Positions 43,190 to 55,164 of a stretch of 64,000 nucleotides of DNA are shown here, piece by piece. The notes under the pieces are model-generated. The model did no database searches. It was given only the letters and a program-made list of their open reading frames with translations, and was not told where the DNA came from. A program made the position numbers and the translations under genes. The DNA is from Sepioteuthis lessoniana (taxonomy: Eukaryota > Mollusca > Cephalopoda > Myopsida > Loliginidae). How positions within the stretch are numbered: position 1 is the first letter of the stretch; each line of letters begins with the position of its first letter. The stretch lies in contig CAUZXS010005827.1 of assembly GCA_963585895.1 (NCBI GenBank), positions 25,001-89,000 on the forward strand, in the 5' to 3' direction.

Positions 43190-44030
43190 ATATATAGGCC
43201 TATACGCAGGCATACACAGATAGATGAGCCTGTACCTACACGCAAATGAATGACTGCACTTAATAATATGGACCCAGGTAAAAAAGACCTTATGGTATCA
43301 TAAAAAGCGCTGTAAAATATAAACAGTATGGAGATGCGACCGAACTTGTTCGATTCAGAATGGTAGCGAACATTAGATGGAAGAGTTGTCACAATTTACA
43401 TTGACTAAGCCAGTTAATGGAAGTCTTTGTAGGTATCCAAAGCAATGGAGCCATAAACAGAGACAGTAGACCTAACAAGACGTCTGAGCATGATGCGTGT
43501 GTAGTTATTAGTGCCTTGCGGCAAGATCCTAATCAATACATGAACACAGAAACAGGAATTCAAGTTCACAAACAGACGACCCAATTAAGAGTCCGAGATC
43601 CCAACAAAGAAAATGACTGCAGCGTCCAACTCTGAAAATATTCCATAAAAAAAAACAGACTGCTAACCATAACGCTTTGAATGCTGGTGGAATGTTCAGT
43701 TCATAGTCAAAATGAAATATCTATATTCTACATATCACACCGCAAAGGTAGATTATTTATTTACATCAACCTAAAAAATTCATTCTTATAACACAACTTC
43801 CTCTCCCAGTAGTGACAACCAAATAAAAAAAAAACAAGAGTACAAAAGCAAAGAGAATATATTTCATGAATTGGTGTAAAAATCTGGAACAGTATACCCA
43901 GTGATTTAAGAATACTGAAAAAACCCAATCCAAAAAAAAAAAAATGATTATTGAAAACAAAAAATACTTTCGAATACAAATCCGTACCTTGATATACTAA
44001 TTTTTATAATTTCATCGCAAAGTGATCAGT
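43190..44030. other. No recognisable feature
   Basis: No domain or known repeat. The frame at 43417-43635 (72 codons) has normal-looking composition but no family that I know. Confidence 0.5.
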
Positions 44031-44290
44031 AGAAAAAATAGTAGTATTAGTAGTAGTAGTAGTAGTTATTGTGATGGCTATAATAATAATAATAATAATA
44101 ATAATAAAGGGACTAGAGGACTTGGAAGTTGGCAGACGAGTAGAGACCATCCAAACGACAGCATTATTGAGAACGACCAGAATACTAAGAAGAGTCCTGG
44201 AAACTTGAGGAGACTTGCTGTCACTTAGACCCCAGTGAAAAACCATCGGCTAACGCTGATGTGAAAAGCTCAAATGAGTGAATAATAATA
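44031..44290 (+). mobile_element. RLE-type LINE tail with (TAA)n on both sides
   Basis: (TAG)n/(TAA)n at 44037-44107, then 'KGLEDLEVGRRVETIQTTALLRTTRILRRVLET' residues (44107-44208), the 3' UTR 'catcggctaacgctgatgtg' and (TAA)n at 44281-44290. It is immediately followed by another copy of the same LINE. Confidence 0.75.
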
Positions 44291-44302
44291 ATGATTATAA
44301 TA

Positions 44303-46035
44303 GATGCGCCGTGGATTGACTACAAAAGGCACATGACATAATCCCGCATAGCTGGATAATAGACTGTCTAAAACTCTACAAGATATCCATCGAAGTTACA
44401 AAGTTTATCAAGAAAACCATGGAAAACTGGAGAGTAGAACTGACCACTGAAAGAAAATGCTTAACTAATGTGAAATATTAGATAGGAATATTCCAGGGAT
44501 ATTTGCTATCACTAGTAATATTTGTAATAGTGATTCTGCCTCTGATTCACATAACATACCTAGAAAATGCACAGAAGGATATTAACTCCATAAATCGCAA
44601 AAAAAAACTCAACATGCTAATTTTGCCAAAAATTGAGAAAGAATCAGAAACTAAAATACAGGTAGTGAAGATATATAGTGACGGGATAGTGATGGAATTT
44701 GGCATTGAAAAATGTGTCACGCTAATGATAAAAAGCGGAAAACGATAAATGACGGAAGGAAAGAACTACCAAATCAAGAAAAAATCAGAAGGCACGGAGA
44801 AGAGGAAACTTTCAAATACTTGTGAATATTGGAAGTGGATACCATCATACAAGAGGAAATGAAAGAAAAAATTAAAAACGAGTATCTCAGGAGAACAAGA
44901 AAACTACTCGAAACAAAACTACGTAGCTTAAATCATAACAAACAGATAAATACATGGGTTATCCTCCTGTTAAGATACCCAGGGCCATTCTTAAAGTAGA
45001 CCAAAGAAGAACTTGTACGAATGGACCAGAGAACAAGAAAACTCTGTATTAGGCCTTTCATCTAAGAGTTGCTGTAAACAGGTAGTAAGTGTCAAGAAAA
45101 GGAGGAATATGGCTTCACAGCATTCAAGATAGCGTCGATGCATCGTTACAAAGCCTCAAAGACTACATAAAAAAGCGCGGTGGAAGACTGTTTACAGTGA
45201 CCAGAAACAATACTGTCAACGAAAATATCAAATAAAAAAAATAACCAGAAAACAAAAATAGGAAGAAAAACAACTGTATGGAGATTTCATGCGACAAACG
45301 AGTAAAATCTCACACGAGAAAACTTAGACATGGCTAAGAAAGTGAAACCTAAAAAGAGAAATTGAATCTCTTTCGATAGTAGCAGAAAACAACGCCATAA
45401 GTACTATGTTTAAACAAAAATATACACGACACAATAAAATAGCAGATGTAGATTATGTAGTGAAATGATCAATCGAAGCAATCTATAGCCAATGCAGTTA
45501 ATTAGCACCAAAAAAGTAGATGAAAAGACATGACTGGGTAGGATAGGTGATCCACTGAGAATTGTGCAAGTTTGAATTGGACTACACGAAAAATATGATA
45601 TATGCGCAACCTGGAATCCGTCCTGGAAAATGAGATGCATTAATTTCTCAGTTTTCGAGATACAGACATATCATCTAATCTAAGCCAGACGACAAGACGA
45701 AAACACAAGAACCTCAACGAAAACACAGGAACCTGACTTTGCTGTTCTGGCTTTCCACCGGGTAAAACTAAAACAAAGTGAAAAGAGAGATCAGTAAGTA
45801 GACCTCGCTAAAGAATAGAAATAACATTGAACATGAAAGAGATGGTGATACCGATTGTAATTGGAGCGTTCGGTACAGTCACAAAGGTTAGTGGGACTGG
45901 AAGGCTTGGAATCAAGCATCGCTGAGATCGGCCAGAATACTGATTTGAGTCCTGGAGATTTGAAACATTTTTTTTCTATAAAAACAGACTCCAGTGAAAA
46001 CTAGCAGCTAATAATGGTGTGAAAAACTCTCAAAA
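44303..46035 (+). mobile_element. RLE-type LINE, RT to 3' end, decayed
   Basis: Longest copy. Order: end of the RT region 'HSWIIDCLKLYKISIEVTKFIKK' (near 44340-44420), 'GIFQG' (RT motif, 44486), the post-RT segment 'DGIVMEFGIEKC' (near 44680), thumb/connector 'EEMKEKIKNEYLRRTRKLLETKLRS' (near 44850-44930), 'LKDYIKKRGGRLFTVTRNN' (near 45150-45210), zinc-knuckle-to-endonuclease region near 45410-45780, and the C-terminal tail near 45840-45960. The catalytic YADD-type box and everything 5' are not recognisable, and stops and frame changes are numerous. R2/R4/NeSL-type elements normally insert at specific sites; nothing here shows one. Confidence 0.75.
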
Positions 46036-46039
46036 GAAA

Positions 46040-46440
46040 AAAAAAGTAATAATGATCAACAACAAAAAATTGCAAAATTGTCGACTTTCCTGTACCGGCT
46101 GGACACATAATAAAACTGAAAGAATGTGAAAAGAAGGATAAATACCTCGACCTTGCTAGAGAATTGAAAAAAAAATATGGAACATGAAGGTGACGATTGT
46201 ACCAATTGTGATTGGTGCTTTTGGCACAGTAACTAAAGGATTATTAAAGGGCCTGGAGGATTTGGAAGTTGGCGGACGAGTGGAGACTATCCAAACTATA
46301 GCATTATTGAAGACGGCCAGAATACTGAGAAGAGTCCTGGAGACTTGAGGAGATCTGCTGTCAGTCAAACTCCAGTGAAAGACCATCAGCTAACGCTGAT
46401 GTGAAAAACTTTGATGAGTAAATAATAGTAATAATAATCT
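46040..46440 (+). mobile_element. RLE-type LINE 3' fragment, best-kept tail
   Basis: Endonuclease strand 'NCRLSCTGW...' region near 46073-46110, then 'WNMKVTIVPIVIGAFGTVTKG' and 'KGLEDLEVGGRVETIQTIAL' (46177-46350), '3' UTR 'catcagctaacgctgatgtg' and (TAA)n at 46421-46438. One clean frame through the tail. Confidence 0.8.
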
Positions 46441-46751
46441 CCCACCAAAACTTACATCCATGTATGCCTTGACTTGGTTTTGTAGACTGTAAGTTTAATG
46501 TCCTAAAAGAATCTAAAAATGATAAATATTATACTCTGAAACTTTATTTTACTAATGTATTATGCAAAATGATTCCTTTCCTGTTGAGACCATTTGCCAG
46601 GTATAATAATGATTCTGCCAAAAAGACAATATCAAACTAAGAAACATTTTGAGTATTTGTTTTAAGGATCAATTAGTTCATTAATGTAAGGTTTTAATTT
46701 GTGTGCCTTATTAGAAGATAACAATGAAGACTCATTCTTCAGACCACTCTA

Positions 46752-46830
46752 AGGTGAGTGTCCTCATGGTGTAATCGTTAAAGTGCTGCACAGTGGAATC
46801 GTTCACGACAGGAAAAATACCAGAGAATTA
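46752..46830 (+). repeat. SINE-2 tRNA-like head only
   Basis: 'gagtgtcctcatggtgtaatcgttaaagtg' type head at 46755-46785. The B-box region is poor and the body is replaced by a T-rich stretch. Confidence 0.5.
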
Positions 46831-46904
46831 TTTTTTTTTCTTTTTTTTGTATTTATTGCGGATTTTTTTTTTTCTCATCTTGGTATTTTTTTGTTCTTGT
46901 TTCT

Positions 46905-47165
46905 TCTTTCACTACGTTTCGGCCAAATTTCACCTCTGGCCTTCTTCAGGTGATTACAGTTCCAGGTGAGCATTTTCAAAAGATAGCGGTTTCAAATCCT
47001 ACCCAAGCCGGCCAGAGGTTTACTTGGTCAAAAACGTGGTGCGATAGACAACAGCTATGGAAGGCAGTAATAACTGGGGATACGGTTACAAGACTCAGCA
47101 TTCCTATCCGAGGTCGCGGTAAATCACCTGAAGAAGGCCATAGGTGAAATTTGGCCGATCTTCCT
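46905..47165. repeat. SINE-6-like foldback with hammerhead-like arms
   Basis: Arms 46914-46955 and 47122-47158 are inverted copies of 'cacctgaagaaggcc...ggtgaaatttggcc'. Minus-strand CTGAAGA is at 46949-46943 with GAAAC at 46920-46916; plus-strand CTGAAGA is at 47128-47134 with GGCCGA following. Between them lies a B-box-like 'gcggtttcaaatcc' near 46985-47000. Confidence 0.6.
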
Positions 47166-47974
47166 GATCTCTAATTTCCAGTAAGTGATCATGTAGTGTT
47201 TGCATTTTGATTTTGCGTCGAAGTCGAATAAGTATAAACCTTATATGAACCTTAAAATAAAGCATTGGAGATTAAATTGAATCTAGTATTATTAACATGA
47301 ACGATGGTTGCCAAAGGATACCTTTTTGAATTTTTCTAGCATAGAGAATGAAGAAAATATTAGGGCTATATCAAAATATTACATGTGTTAGCATGTATTG
47401 TAAGAATAACACATATGAATTTACTTATTGATAATATAAAGATCAGCAGCCCTAAATTCCTATTCCAACAAGATAATCATTTAGTGTGGCCGGCTAACAT
47501 CCCGAATATCAACATCACTAGAAACCTCTTTGGATGCTCGGCAGTGAAGATATTTCTGATATGAAGAGAGGGTAATTTGATAGAACATTCGACTTTAAAT
47601 ATATCTGTAAATACTATATTATTGATAATTAAACTCATATAAATACTTGAACTGTGGAAAAAGCAATTTTTTTTAAAAGTACAATAACTGCAGATTAAGT
47701 AACTTAAATTCTCTGACACAAAATTCACACAGAGAATTGATAAATTTATAAAAGAATATTGGCTCTGTGGGATGAGCTTGATACATGCTGACTCTATCTC
47801 CTTCATAGAGGTAAGACCAACCCCGAAAAAGGGTGTCAGGAGCATGATATTAAACTAGAATTGTGAGTGAGGCAATCACCTCTTTGTTACCATAATCTCG
47901 AGGCCCACGCCGATCTGGAGATCCTTGAAGCGGGAACCAAGAGAAGTCTTCACAGGATACGTCATAGAGGATTT
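47166..47974. other. No recognisable feature
   Basis: AT-rich. The 122-codon minus frame at 47845-47477 has no recognisable domain. Confidence 0.5.
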
Positions 47975-48600
47975 TGTTGGTCGGTTGGTTGGGTTTTATG
48001 GCATATCTACCTTTGTAGGCTATTTAATCCTAAATCCATTTTTATGCAAATAGTCTGCTCTATTCAGACAATTCAGTTTAGCATGAGTACGCGGTTTAAT
48101 TGTCAAAACTCTTCTAATTCAGCTAATTCAATTTAGTATAAGTACAGATTTTTTTACACTCAGTTAAATGTTAAAACAATTCTATATTAAACAATTCAAT
48201 TTAATGTAAATACAGTTTCATTGCCAAAAACAGTTCGCATTCAAGCAATTCAGTTTCACATAAGCACGCTGCTGAAATGTAAGTTCAGTTTAATTGTCAA
48301 AAACATTTCTATTCAACCTATTCAGTTTAGTCAAACAGTTCTAATTCAAACAATTCAGTTTACCATAAGCATGAAGTTAGTTCTATTTAACCCATAGATA
48401 GGGCCTTATCAGATGCTACCATTCCAGACCAGAGTAGACCTGGGAGCAATGGCAATGATGGGGATCTCAGCATTCCCCAAAGCTTCAGTATCACTGGAAC
48501 CTCACCATCAGTTTGTTTAGTGTCATATCCAGGACACTCGCTGGGGAGTCTTACCACAGAGGGGCAGTCAGTATATTCTACATCCTTAGCCAAATGGGCA
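47975..48600 (-). repeat. R repeat, near full
   Basis: Tail at 47975-47995, array units, 'gctaccattccagaccagag' block and 5' end near 48600. Its 5' end meets another R copy in opposite orientation. Confidence 0.7.
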
Positions 48601-48604
48601 AACG

Positions 48605-48800
48605 TTGTAGAGGCGTAATACACCCCACAAAGAGGGGATGTCTTGGTTATGATACAAATATGCATCTGATTGTAAAACTCAGGAATTTTGGAGTGTGCAG
48701 ATAAAAATATTAGTGTCATTACTCTCATGTCCACTTTGACATCGGATGATTGAAACTGTAATGGTCCTACCTATGGTTCAAATAGATATCTTTAGAAATC
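48605..48800 (+). repeat. R repeat, decayed 5' part
   Basis: Recognisable mainly from 'ctcatgtccact', 'ggtcctacctatggttcaaatag' and spacing. Head-to-head with the previous copy. Confidence 0.45.
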
Positions 48801-48950
48801 ATTGGTATTCAGTTGGATCTATGTAAAAAAAATTCTTTAGAACCAACAACTCCGAAAATGTAAATAAGAATAGAGAATGAACGCGATTCCCAAACTAATA
48901 TATAGTAACTTACTGAGTATTTTGCTTAGATATGGTGTAAGGCCGTATCA

Positions 48951-48954
<4 letters not shown>

Positions 48955-48991
<37 letters not shown>
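48955..48991. repeat. (AT)n microsatellite
   Basis: AT repeat to the left of a SINE-4 piece. Confidence 0.9.
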
Positions 48992-48993
<2 letters not shown>

Positions 48994-49012
48994 TAATAGA
49001 ATCTTGGATTGG

Positions 49013-49109
49013 CGTTTCAGTCAGCGAGGTTTCGATCCCAGGTTCGGGAATCTAGCCTGTCTAGCCACACTGAAGCGTTGTGATACAACTAAACAGTTTG
49101 TCTGTGGAT

Positions 49110-49116
<7 letters not shown>
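49013..49116 (+). repeat. SINE-4 fragment between two AT tracts
   Basis: 'gaggtttcgatcccaggttcg' (B-box) at 49028-49048, 'ctagccacactgaagcgttg' and 'cagtttgtctgtggatggc' match 61010-60940 in reverse. It is bounded by AT repeats on both sides. Confidence 0.7.

Positions 49117-49171
<55 letters not shown>
49117..49171. repeat. (AT)n microsatellite
   Basis: AT repeat to the right of the SINE-4 piece. Bases 49172-50135 beyond it show no recognisable feature. Confidence 0.9.
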
Positions 49172-49173
<2 letters not shown>

Positions 49174-50135
49174 ATTTTAACTATAGCTCAAGACTGATAT
49201 TTTTTCATTTTTTCAAGAGGGCATTCTATTATACTGTTTAAAAAGCTCTTGCCGTGTTAAGTTTTAATTGTGATTATAAATATGCAAATGAAACATAAAA
49301 ATTGTCTTCAGTTAAGCGTCATTTTTCTCACAGATCTTGTCAGTGCAATAGCAGAGTGTTCACTTGCGTGTTCTCCTTCAAAAAGCCTCAAGTTACTCGA
49401 TCATGTGCGTCCGAAACAAACACAGAAATCTAGTAAACGTTTCTACAGAGCAGCATCTGTCCATTCAGCACTCTCGATATTCAGAACACCCGTCAGTTCC
49501 CGAGAGTAAATGTCTAGACTCAATTATTAAAAGAATGAAGCCACACCGTGAAAGAAAAAAATAACCTTTTTAAAAGAATTACTTAATTTGTCGTACAGAA
49601 AATGGTTTTCTTCGAATGGTTATTGTCAGAACAATTTTTCTGGCGTTTTAAAAGACATAAATTCTCAGCGCCGCCCCCAAAAAATTTTTCAGACCGCGCC
49701 CCCACCCAAACAAAATTCTCAGACCAAACCAAAAAAGAAAATTATAAGACCCTCTTCGAACCCTCCTATGTATTTTTTTCAAAAAATTACAAAGTAAAAA
49801 TAGTTTACTGCAAACAAAGCAAAAACAATCGACACCTACAATTTTCACATTAAAATTATTATTCATTTAGTTTAGTGGTCAAAAGAATGCGTCACATGTT
49901 AGCCGTTAAATTCTTTCTACCCAGTGTCAGCATGAAGACATACCTCCACGAAGTGGAAACTCACGTGACTTTTATCGTCGTTGCTAATGGAATGAAATAG
50001 AATCAAATGCAATCAAAATCTTTGACGAGATTGTTTGTTTTTCACTAAAGCTTAATGACTTTAGAAAATACATGAAACCATCCCTTCTCTTTTTAGCTTG
50101 GGGTGTGTAGTTGGTTAGACATATCTATGTAACTT

Positions 50136-50232
50136 AGATACAGCAACCAGGCAAAGAGAAGTAATAATTTGAATTCAAACCAGATGTAGTCCGCTTAAAA
50201 TTTACCTTATATAATATCATACGCGAGGGGGA
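50136..50232 (+). repeat. SINE-1 3' fragment
   Basis: 'tttgaattcaaaccagatg' then 'tccgcttaaaatttacctt' and 'catacgcgaggggg' match the 3' third of SINE-1 in sense orientation. Confidence 0.6.
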
Positions 50233-50423
50233 GGGATAGGATAAATATATGAAAGTAAATAAGGGAAAGGAATCAGACAGTATGGAGTAAATTTGAAAAA
50301 TAAAGAAATCCAAAATAGATGATTATACTCAAAACAATTTGGAAAGTCGACGTTCAAGGGTTTCGGTTTTATTGAACCTTCGTGATGACATTAAAATGGT
50401 GAAACAATTGTTGATACAACAAC

Positions 50424-50950
50424 TTGGTTGATTTTGGTTGCTTGCTTTCGGTATATCAAGTCTTTTCGGGTCATTTAACGTCGAATTAGTCATTTTGATG
50501 CTTTTGCTTGGCCATATTTCAGTTGAATGTAAAAAAAAGTCCTACTTTAAACAATTCCGTTTAGCTAAAAGACACAGTTTATGTTATCACACAGTTCAAC
50601 GATCAAAGAGTTCTATTTCAAGCAATTCAGTTAAGCATGAGTACACAGCTTTTTGTTTACACACAGTTAAATGTAAAATCAGTTACTTTTTTAAAAATTC
50701 AGTTTAGCGTGATTACACAGTTTAGTTCTATTTGATCCATAGAAAGGGCTCTATCAGGTGCTACCACTCCGGACCAAAGTGAACGTGGAAGCGATGGCAA
50801 TAACGGGATATTCTGAATTCCGTAAAGCTCCAGCATAACTGAAACCTCACAATCAGATTGTTTTGTATAATATCTAGGACTCTCGTGGGTGGCGTCTTAC
50901 CCCTCTGCAAAGACGCGGTCAGTGTATTCTACCGCTCCAGCTGAATGAGC
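50424..50950 (-). repeat. R repeat, diverged
   Basis: Diverged tail at 50424-50470, array units, 'gctaccactccggaccaaagtg' near 50759-50782 and the 5' end near 50950. Confidence 0.65.
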
Positions 50951-51283
50951 ACTGATAGAACAACGATGGATGTTTAATAGAATACAAAAACAAAAGGGGA
51001 CGAGTTTATACAAAGAACGATCATATAACAGTTCAATCATTCAATCAGCATTCTTTTTTCAAAAATGTGATTGGCACAGTCAATGATGAAGAAAAAATGG
51101 AATCGCTTAGAGATACAATGGAAAAAAAGAAGAAGAAATATAGAAACAGAAGAAAATAGAGAAAAAAAATGAGATTTGTTTTTTAAAGTTTTATCAGTCT
51201 TAGTTGGTTATTCAAATATTAAAACAATCCTGGTAATAGAACATAGAGTAGAACATATTAAATCTATAATTGCAAGGGGAGTG

Positions 51284-52230
51284 GAGAGGTCCCCACTCTT
51301 TTTTAGGGTGTTTGTGACCTTTCCTCTCCAGTTCTTGGGTTGCATTCGATAGGCCGTCTTACCTTTGGGCGGTTCTGCCGGGTGTGCCTCGGCACTGGAG
51401 ATTTCCTCCGGCCTCAGGGGGCCATCCCCCCAGGGTTATATCCCCTTCGGGGGGGGGTTATTGCCTGGCGCCTGAGGCGCCCCAAAAAGGGGAATGCCGA
51501 CGGGGCCGAAGGTATTTTTGGCCTTGCCGGACGCGTGTGGGCTTCGGCCCTGCGACCGGTCCCACCTTAAAAACGGCCTTGTGCCATATTCGTGCGTTGG
51601 TGGGACGCAACGATAAATACAGAGGTCCCCGCTCTTTTTTAGGGTGTTTGTGACCTTTCCTCTCCAGTTCTTGGGTTGCATTCGGTAGGCCGTCTAACCT
51701 CTGGGCGGTTTTGCCGGGTGTGCCTCGGCACTGGAGATTTCCTCCGGCCTCAGGGGGCCATCCCCCCAGGCTTATACCCCTTTCAGGGGGGTTGGGTTTA
51801 TTGCCTGGCGCCTGAGGCGCCCCAAAAAGGGGAATGCCGACGGGGCCGAAGGTATTTTTGGCCTTGCCGGACGCGTGTGGGCTTCGGCCCTGCGACTGGG
51901 CCCACCTTAAAAACGGCCTTGTGCCATATTCGTGCGTTGGTGGGACGCTTCGATAAATACAGAGGTCTCCGCAGACTTTCTCGAAATCTATGTACGGCAC
52001 TAGACCTTGGTGTCTAGTTCAAGCCATAACCCGGCATACGTGCCCCGACCCACATTTGGGTTCGTGAAACTGCTTGCCTTATCAGGCTCACATAGCACCA
52101 AGTGAGCCGATGAGCAGCATAGACCAGCAGGGTTCGAGTCTCGGCTCGTTCCCGACCTTCCCCTCCCCTTTATCCCCACTTTAATCGGCCTTCGGGCTTT
52201 TGACCATGTGTCAAGTCGTGTCTGGTGGGA
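51284..52230. repeat. GC-rich tandem array, about 338-bp units, with unique GC-rich flank
   Basis: Unit 1 is 51284-51620 and unit 2 is 51621-51960, about 95 percent identical by eye. A third begins at 51961 ('agaggtctccgc') and departs at once. Units hold several short hairpins ('ggcgcctgaggcgcc', 'ggcttcggccctgcg'). The flank 51975-52230 includes 'gggttcgagtctcggctcg' and ends with a variant of the unit's own end ('ggtgggaggcagcgacaaata'). GC content is far above the rest of the window. The long frames on both strands follow from the composition. The class is unknown; LINE 5' promoter monomers are one possibility. Confidence 0.8.
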
Positions 52231-52384
52231 GGCAGCGACAAATAAGGAGAGGTTGCATACCTTTCAGAGGGTATTAGTCCGAAAATAAATCTAATAGTTT
52301 CACGAGTGTTCCAACACGCTTACTATAATATTGCAGTCTAGAACATTAACCACTACGCCAGGTGTACTCCTCCATATCTAAAGT
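52231..52384 (-). repeat. SINE-2, partial
   Basis: Minus-strand head 'gtacacctggcgtagtggttaatg' at 52376-52350 and body 'ggactaatacc' near 52290-52280. Confidence 0.55.
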
Positions 52385-52949
52385 AAGTGAGCTCAACTAA
52401 GCATCATCAGCTTGGAATCAAGTTTTTGATAAAATATTGCATTTCGTTGTAGAAGGTTTGAGAGTTAGGATTTCACAAATGATTAACAATGATGGGTTGA
52501 GCCCATTAAAATATTCACTATAAAACTTGAAAAAATAAAACGAAATCTTAAGGATAATTTGCTAATGATTTAAAATATAGTTGAATCAGTTACTCATGGA
52601 ATAAATGATATCTAAGATTAAAATATTCAATTCTTAGATTATTTCCTGCACATTCAGTAGAGCTTAGAATAGACTGACAGTATCCCCGACAGATGGGTAA
52701 GTGTTATGGTAATTTACCCATGCATGTATGAACTCTCCCACCTGTAAATAGAAGCAGGTACTGATTTTAGACAGAAAGAAATGTTCCAGCAGACACCCCT
52801 GGCAGTCAGTCAGAAATAGACCTGCTGCTAACCATCTCATTTTTATATGGTGTATTACAGTTCTTTGTTAATATATCTAACTCAATTCATTTTATGTGTC
52901 TTTATTTCTGGCCCCTAAAAAGTCCATACCAGTAAGAAAACCTAACAAA

Positions 52950-53120
52950 GGTGCCCTATGTATGACATTAAATTGAATATGTTCGTTAGACTCCACTACT
53001 AGAGCTCTGAGTAAGGTTGATTACTCCTTCATTGACACGACTCTCAGGTAATCTCTAATTCAGAGTGATTGAAACTGTTAAGACCTTATCTGTGGGTCAA
53101 ATAGACTTATTAAGAAATAT
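52950..53120 (+). repeat. R repeat, decayed 5' part
   Basis: 'gtatgacattaaattgaatatg', 'ttactccttcattg' and 'ccttatctgtgggtcaaatag' correspond to the sense 5' half of R. Very diverged. Confidence 0.4.
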
Positions 53121-53202
53121 TCATATTAGATTGGAATACTTGATATCCTATAACTGTGTGAAAAAGCTCTAAATAAATAACTAGCCAATTTAAATAAAAG
53201 CC

Positions 53203-53512
53203 CCCACAAGACACCAACTGTACGGCCACCTGCCCCTATCACGAAAACTATTCAAGTTAGACGAGCCAGACATGCAGGACACTGCAGGAGAAGCTGGGAC
53301 GAACTCATAAGAGATGTACTCTTATGGACCCCCACACATGGCCGTGCAAAAGCAGAACGACCAGCACGAACATACATTCAGCTGCTATGTGAGGATACGG
53401 GATGTTGTCCTGAAGACCTACCTAGGGCGAAGAACGATAGGGAGGAGTGGCGAGAGAGGGTCAGGGATATCCGTGCTACCAGCGTGATATGATGATGATG
53501 ACATTTCATACA
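53203..53512 (+). mobile_element. RTE-clade LINE 3' tail
   Basis: 5'-truncated: starts 'HQLYGHLPLSRKLFKLDEP...' and passes 'LIRDVLLWTPTHGRAKAERPARTY', 'CEDTGCCPEDLPRAKNDREEW' and 'RVRDIRATS' with one small frame change near 53235, ending GATATGATGATGATG. Very close to the copy at 63.2-63.8 kb, which makes it a young insertion. Confidence 0.85.
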
Positions 53513-53776
53513 ATTCTCGAAACTCTCGGCCCAAAATACCACAAAGAGGATGAAATGCCATTAAAATCAATCAATCAGACGATAATATTTTCAAGTGATT
53601 TTTGTTTAAAATGTCTAACTCATTAAGCCAAATATACGAGTAAAAAAAAACAATAGGAAAGTTTCACCAGATTTAAAAACACTCTATCAAATTGTCTGAG
53701 AATTAACGAGCCATAAATATATCTCAGAGAAAACAGATTAAAATATTGATTTGAAACGTCTTACTGGATCTTTAAC

Positions 53777-54070
53777 CGGAGGTACCCATGGTGTAATGGT
53801 TATCGTGGAAGGAAATGAACACGGCAATACTAGTTCAAAGACTGGATGAAACTGATTGCATTTCACATGTCATTAATACCCTTAGGAAAGCGCTAACTCC
53901 AATCATTCTCCCTCCAACAATAGTTAAATTGTTGAAAGGACTGTGTTATTTAGCCTAAGTTAGGCAATCAGTCCAGAAGAAGGAAAACTCTGAATTCAAA
54001 CCGGTGAAACTCCGCTTAAAAGTTGACCTTGTGTCACATCCTACCCAAGTGAAGAAGTTCGTAAATACAT
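53777..54070 (+). repeat. tRNA-derived SINE (SINE-1), complete, 14-bp TSD
   Basis: Flanks ACTGGATCTTTAAC (53763-53776) and ACCGGATCTTTTAC (54071-54084). Head 'catggtgtaatggttatcg' at 53788-53806, B-box in altered form, 3' end 'tacccaagtgaagaagttcg'. Two differences in the duplication suggest a moderately old event. Confidence 0.85.
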
Positions 54071-54365
54071 ACCGGATCTTTTACAAAGTGATGGTTATTC
54101 AAAATTCATTTTTTAGAGAAAAGTTTGACCTGATTGTTTCTGAGAAGAAAAAAACAGGGAGACACGGATTTTTGTCCTAAAGGGATCTTAATGTGATGAT
54201 TCGTTTTGTTTTGGTTTTTGTTTTTAACTTCATCTTTTTTTATTTTACTTTATTTTTGTCGGTGCCGTTTTCTCGTTGACGTAGAGTCAGAGCCTAAGTA
54301 TACAGGGACAAAAATATACGATTAAATATTATTTGATTGTAATGGCATATTAATCCTTTATTATT

Positions 54366-54607
54366 TGAGCAAAGGAGTAGAGTGTTCACCAATGGTCCTA
54401 GAGATCGGGGCTCAATCCCAAGTCACGTCATACCAAAGACTTAAAAAATGGTACTTGGAGCCACCTTGCTTAACACTCAGCACTTTAAGGTAAGGATCAA
54501 GGTTAAAGTCAAGCAATCCAGTGAAAAGAGTAGCGCTCTCCCCTATACCTCGGTGTAGTAGCTACTGAAAAAGGAACCTTCGGGTCACCCTCGACTACAG
54601 TTTGCTA
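54366..54607 (+). repeat. tRNA-derived SINE (SINE-3)
   Basis: Head 'gagcaaaggagtagagtgttc' and B-box 'ggggctcaatccc' at 54408-54420, 'gcttaacactcagcactt', 'ggaaccttcgggtcaccctcg' and end near 54607. Confidence 0.75.
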
Positions 54608-55164
54608 ACGAACATACTTAGATTTAAAGTAATCATATTACTTGTACATTTTTGTATAGATAGTTTTTCCAGATTTGTTTGTACAGTTATATATCAGGTA
54701 TTCCTAATATAAACCTTTTGCATACAGTTGTATGGTTTTATGTAACTAATTATCGAAAACATTAGTAAATAATAATTGCTTTAAGCTTCATAATACAAAG
54801 TATTTACAATTATATCTTATCACGTATTCGTATCTAATAATATCAATTTCCAAGCGGGTTTATTTGACGCACGAATGAAGCCTTAACCGGTACAAACACC
54901 TTTGATATGAGAGTAACGGCCATGTAATGGTGCTCTGCAAAACCAAGGACAACAGAACTGGACAACACCCTTTGAAACAGTTTAATGCAATACACAGAAC
55001 CCCCTATTTGGAAGGAAAGTCTTGCGTTTCTATAAGGGATACAGAAGGCGTATTTCAAATCCCACATTCGGAGCGATTTTTTTTTTCGGATGCTGTCATT
55101 CTTTATCTTGATATTCATATTTCAATCTTGCCACACACCAAACCATTGTCTACCATCATACCAG

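Noticed and set aside
43417-43635. 72-codon frame with ordinary amino-acid composition
   Set aside because: No family recognised and no supporting neighbour or splice signal; too short to call.
51458-52000. 180-codon minus-strand open frame
   Set aside because: It runs through the GC-rich tandem monomers and repeats itself with the monomer period; stops are rare there because of composition.
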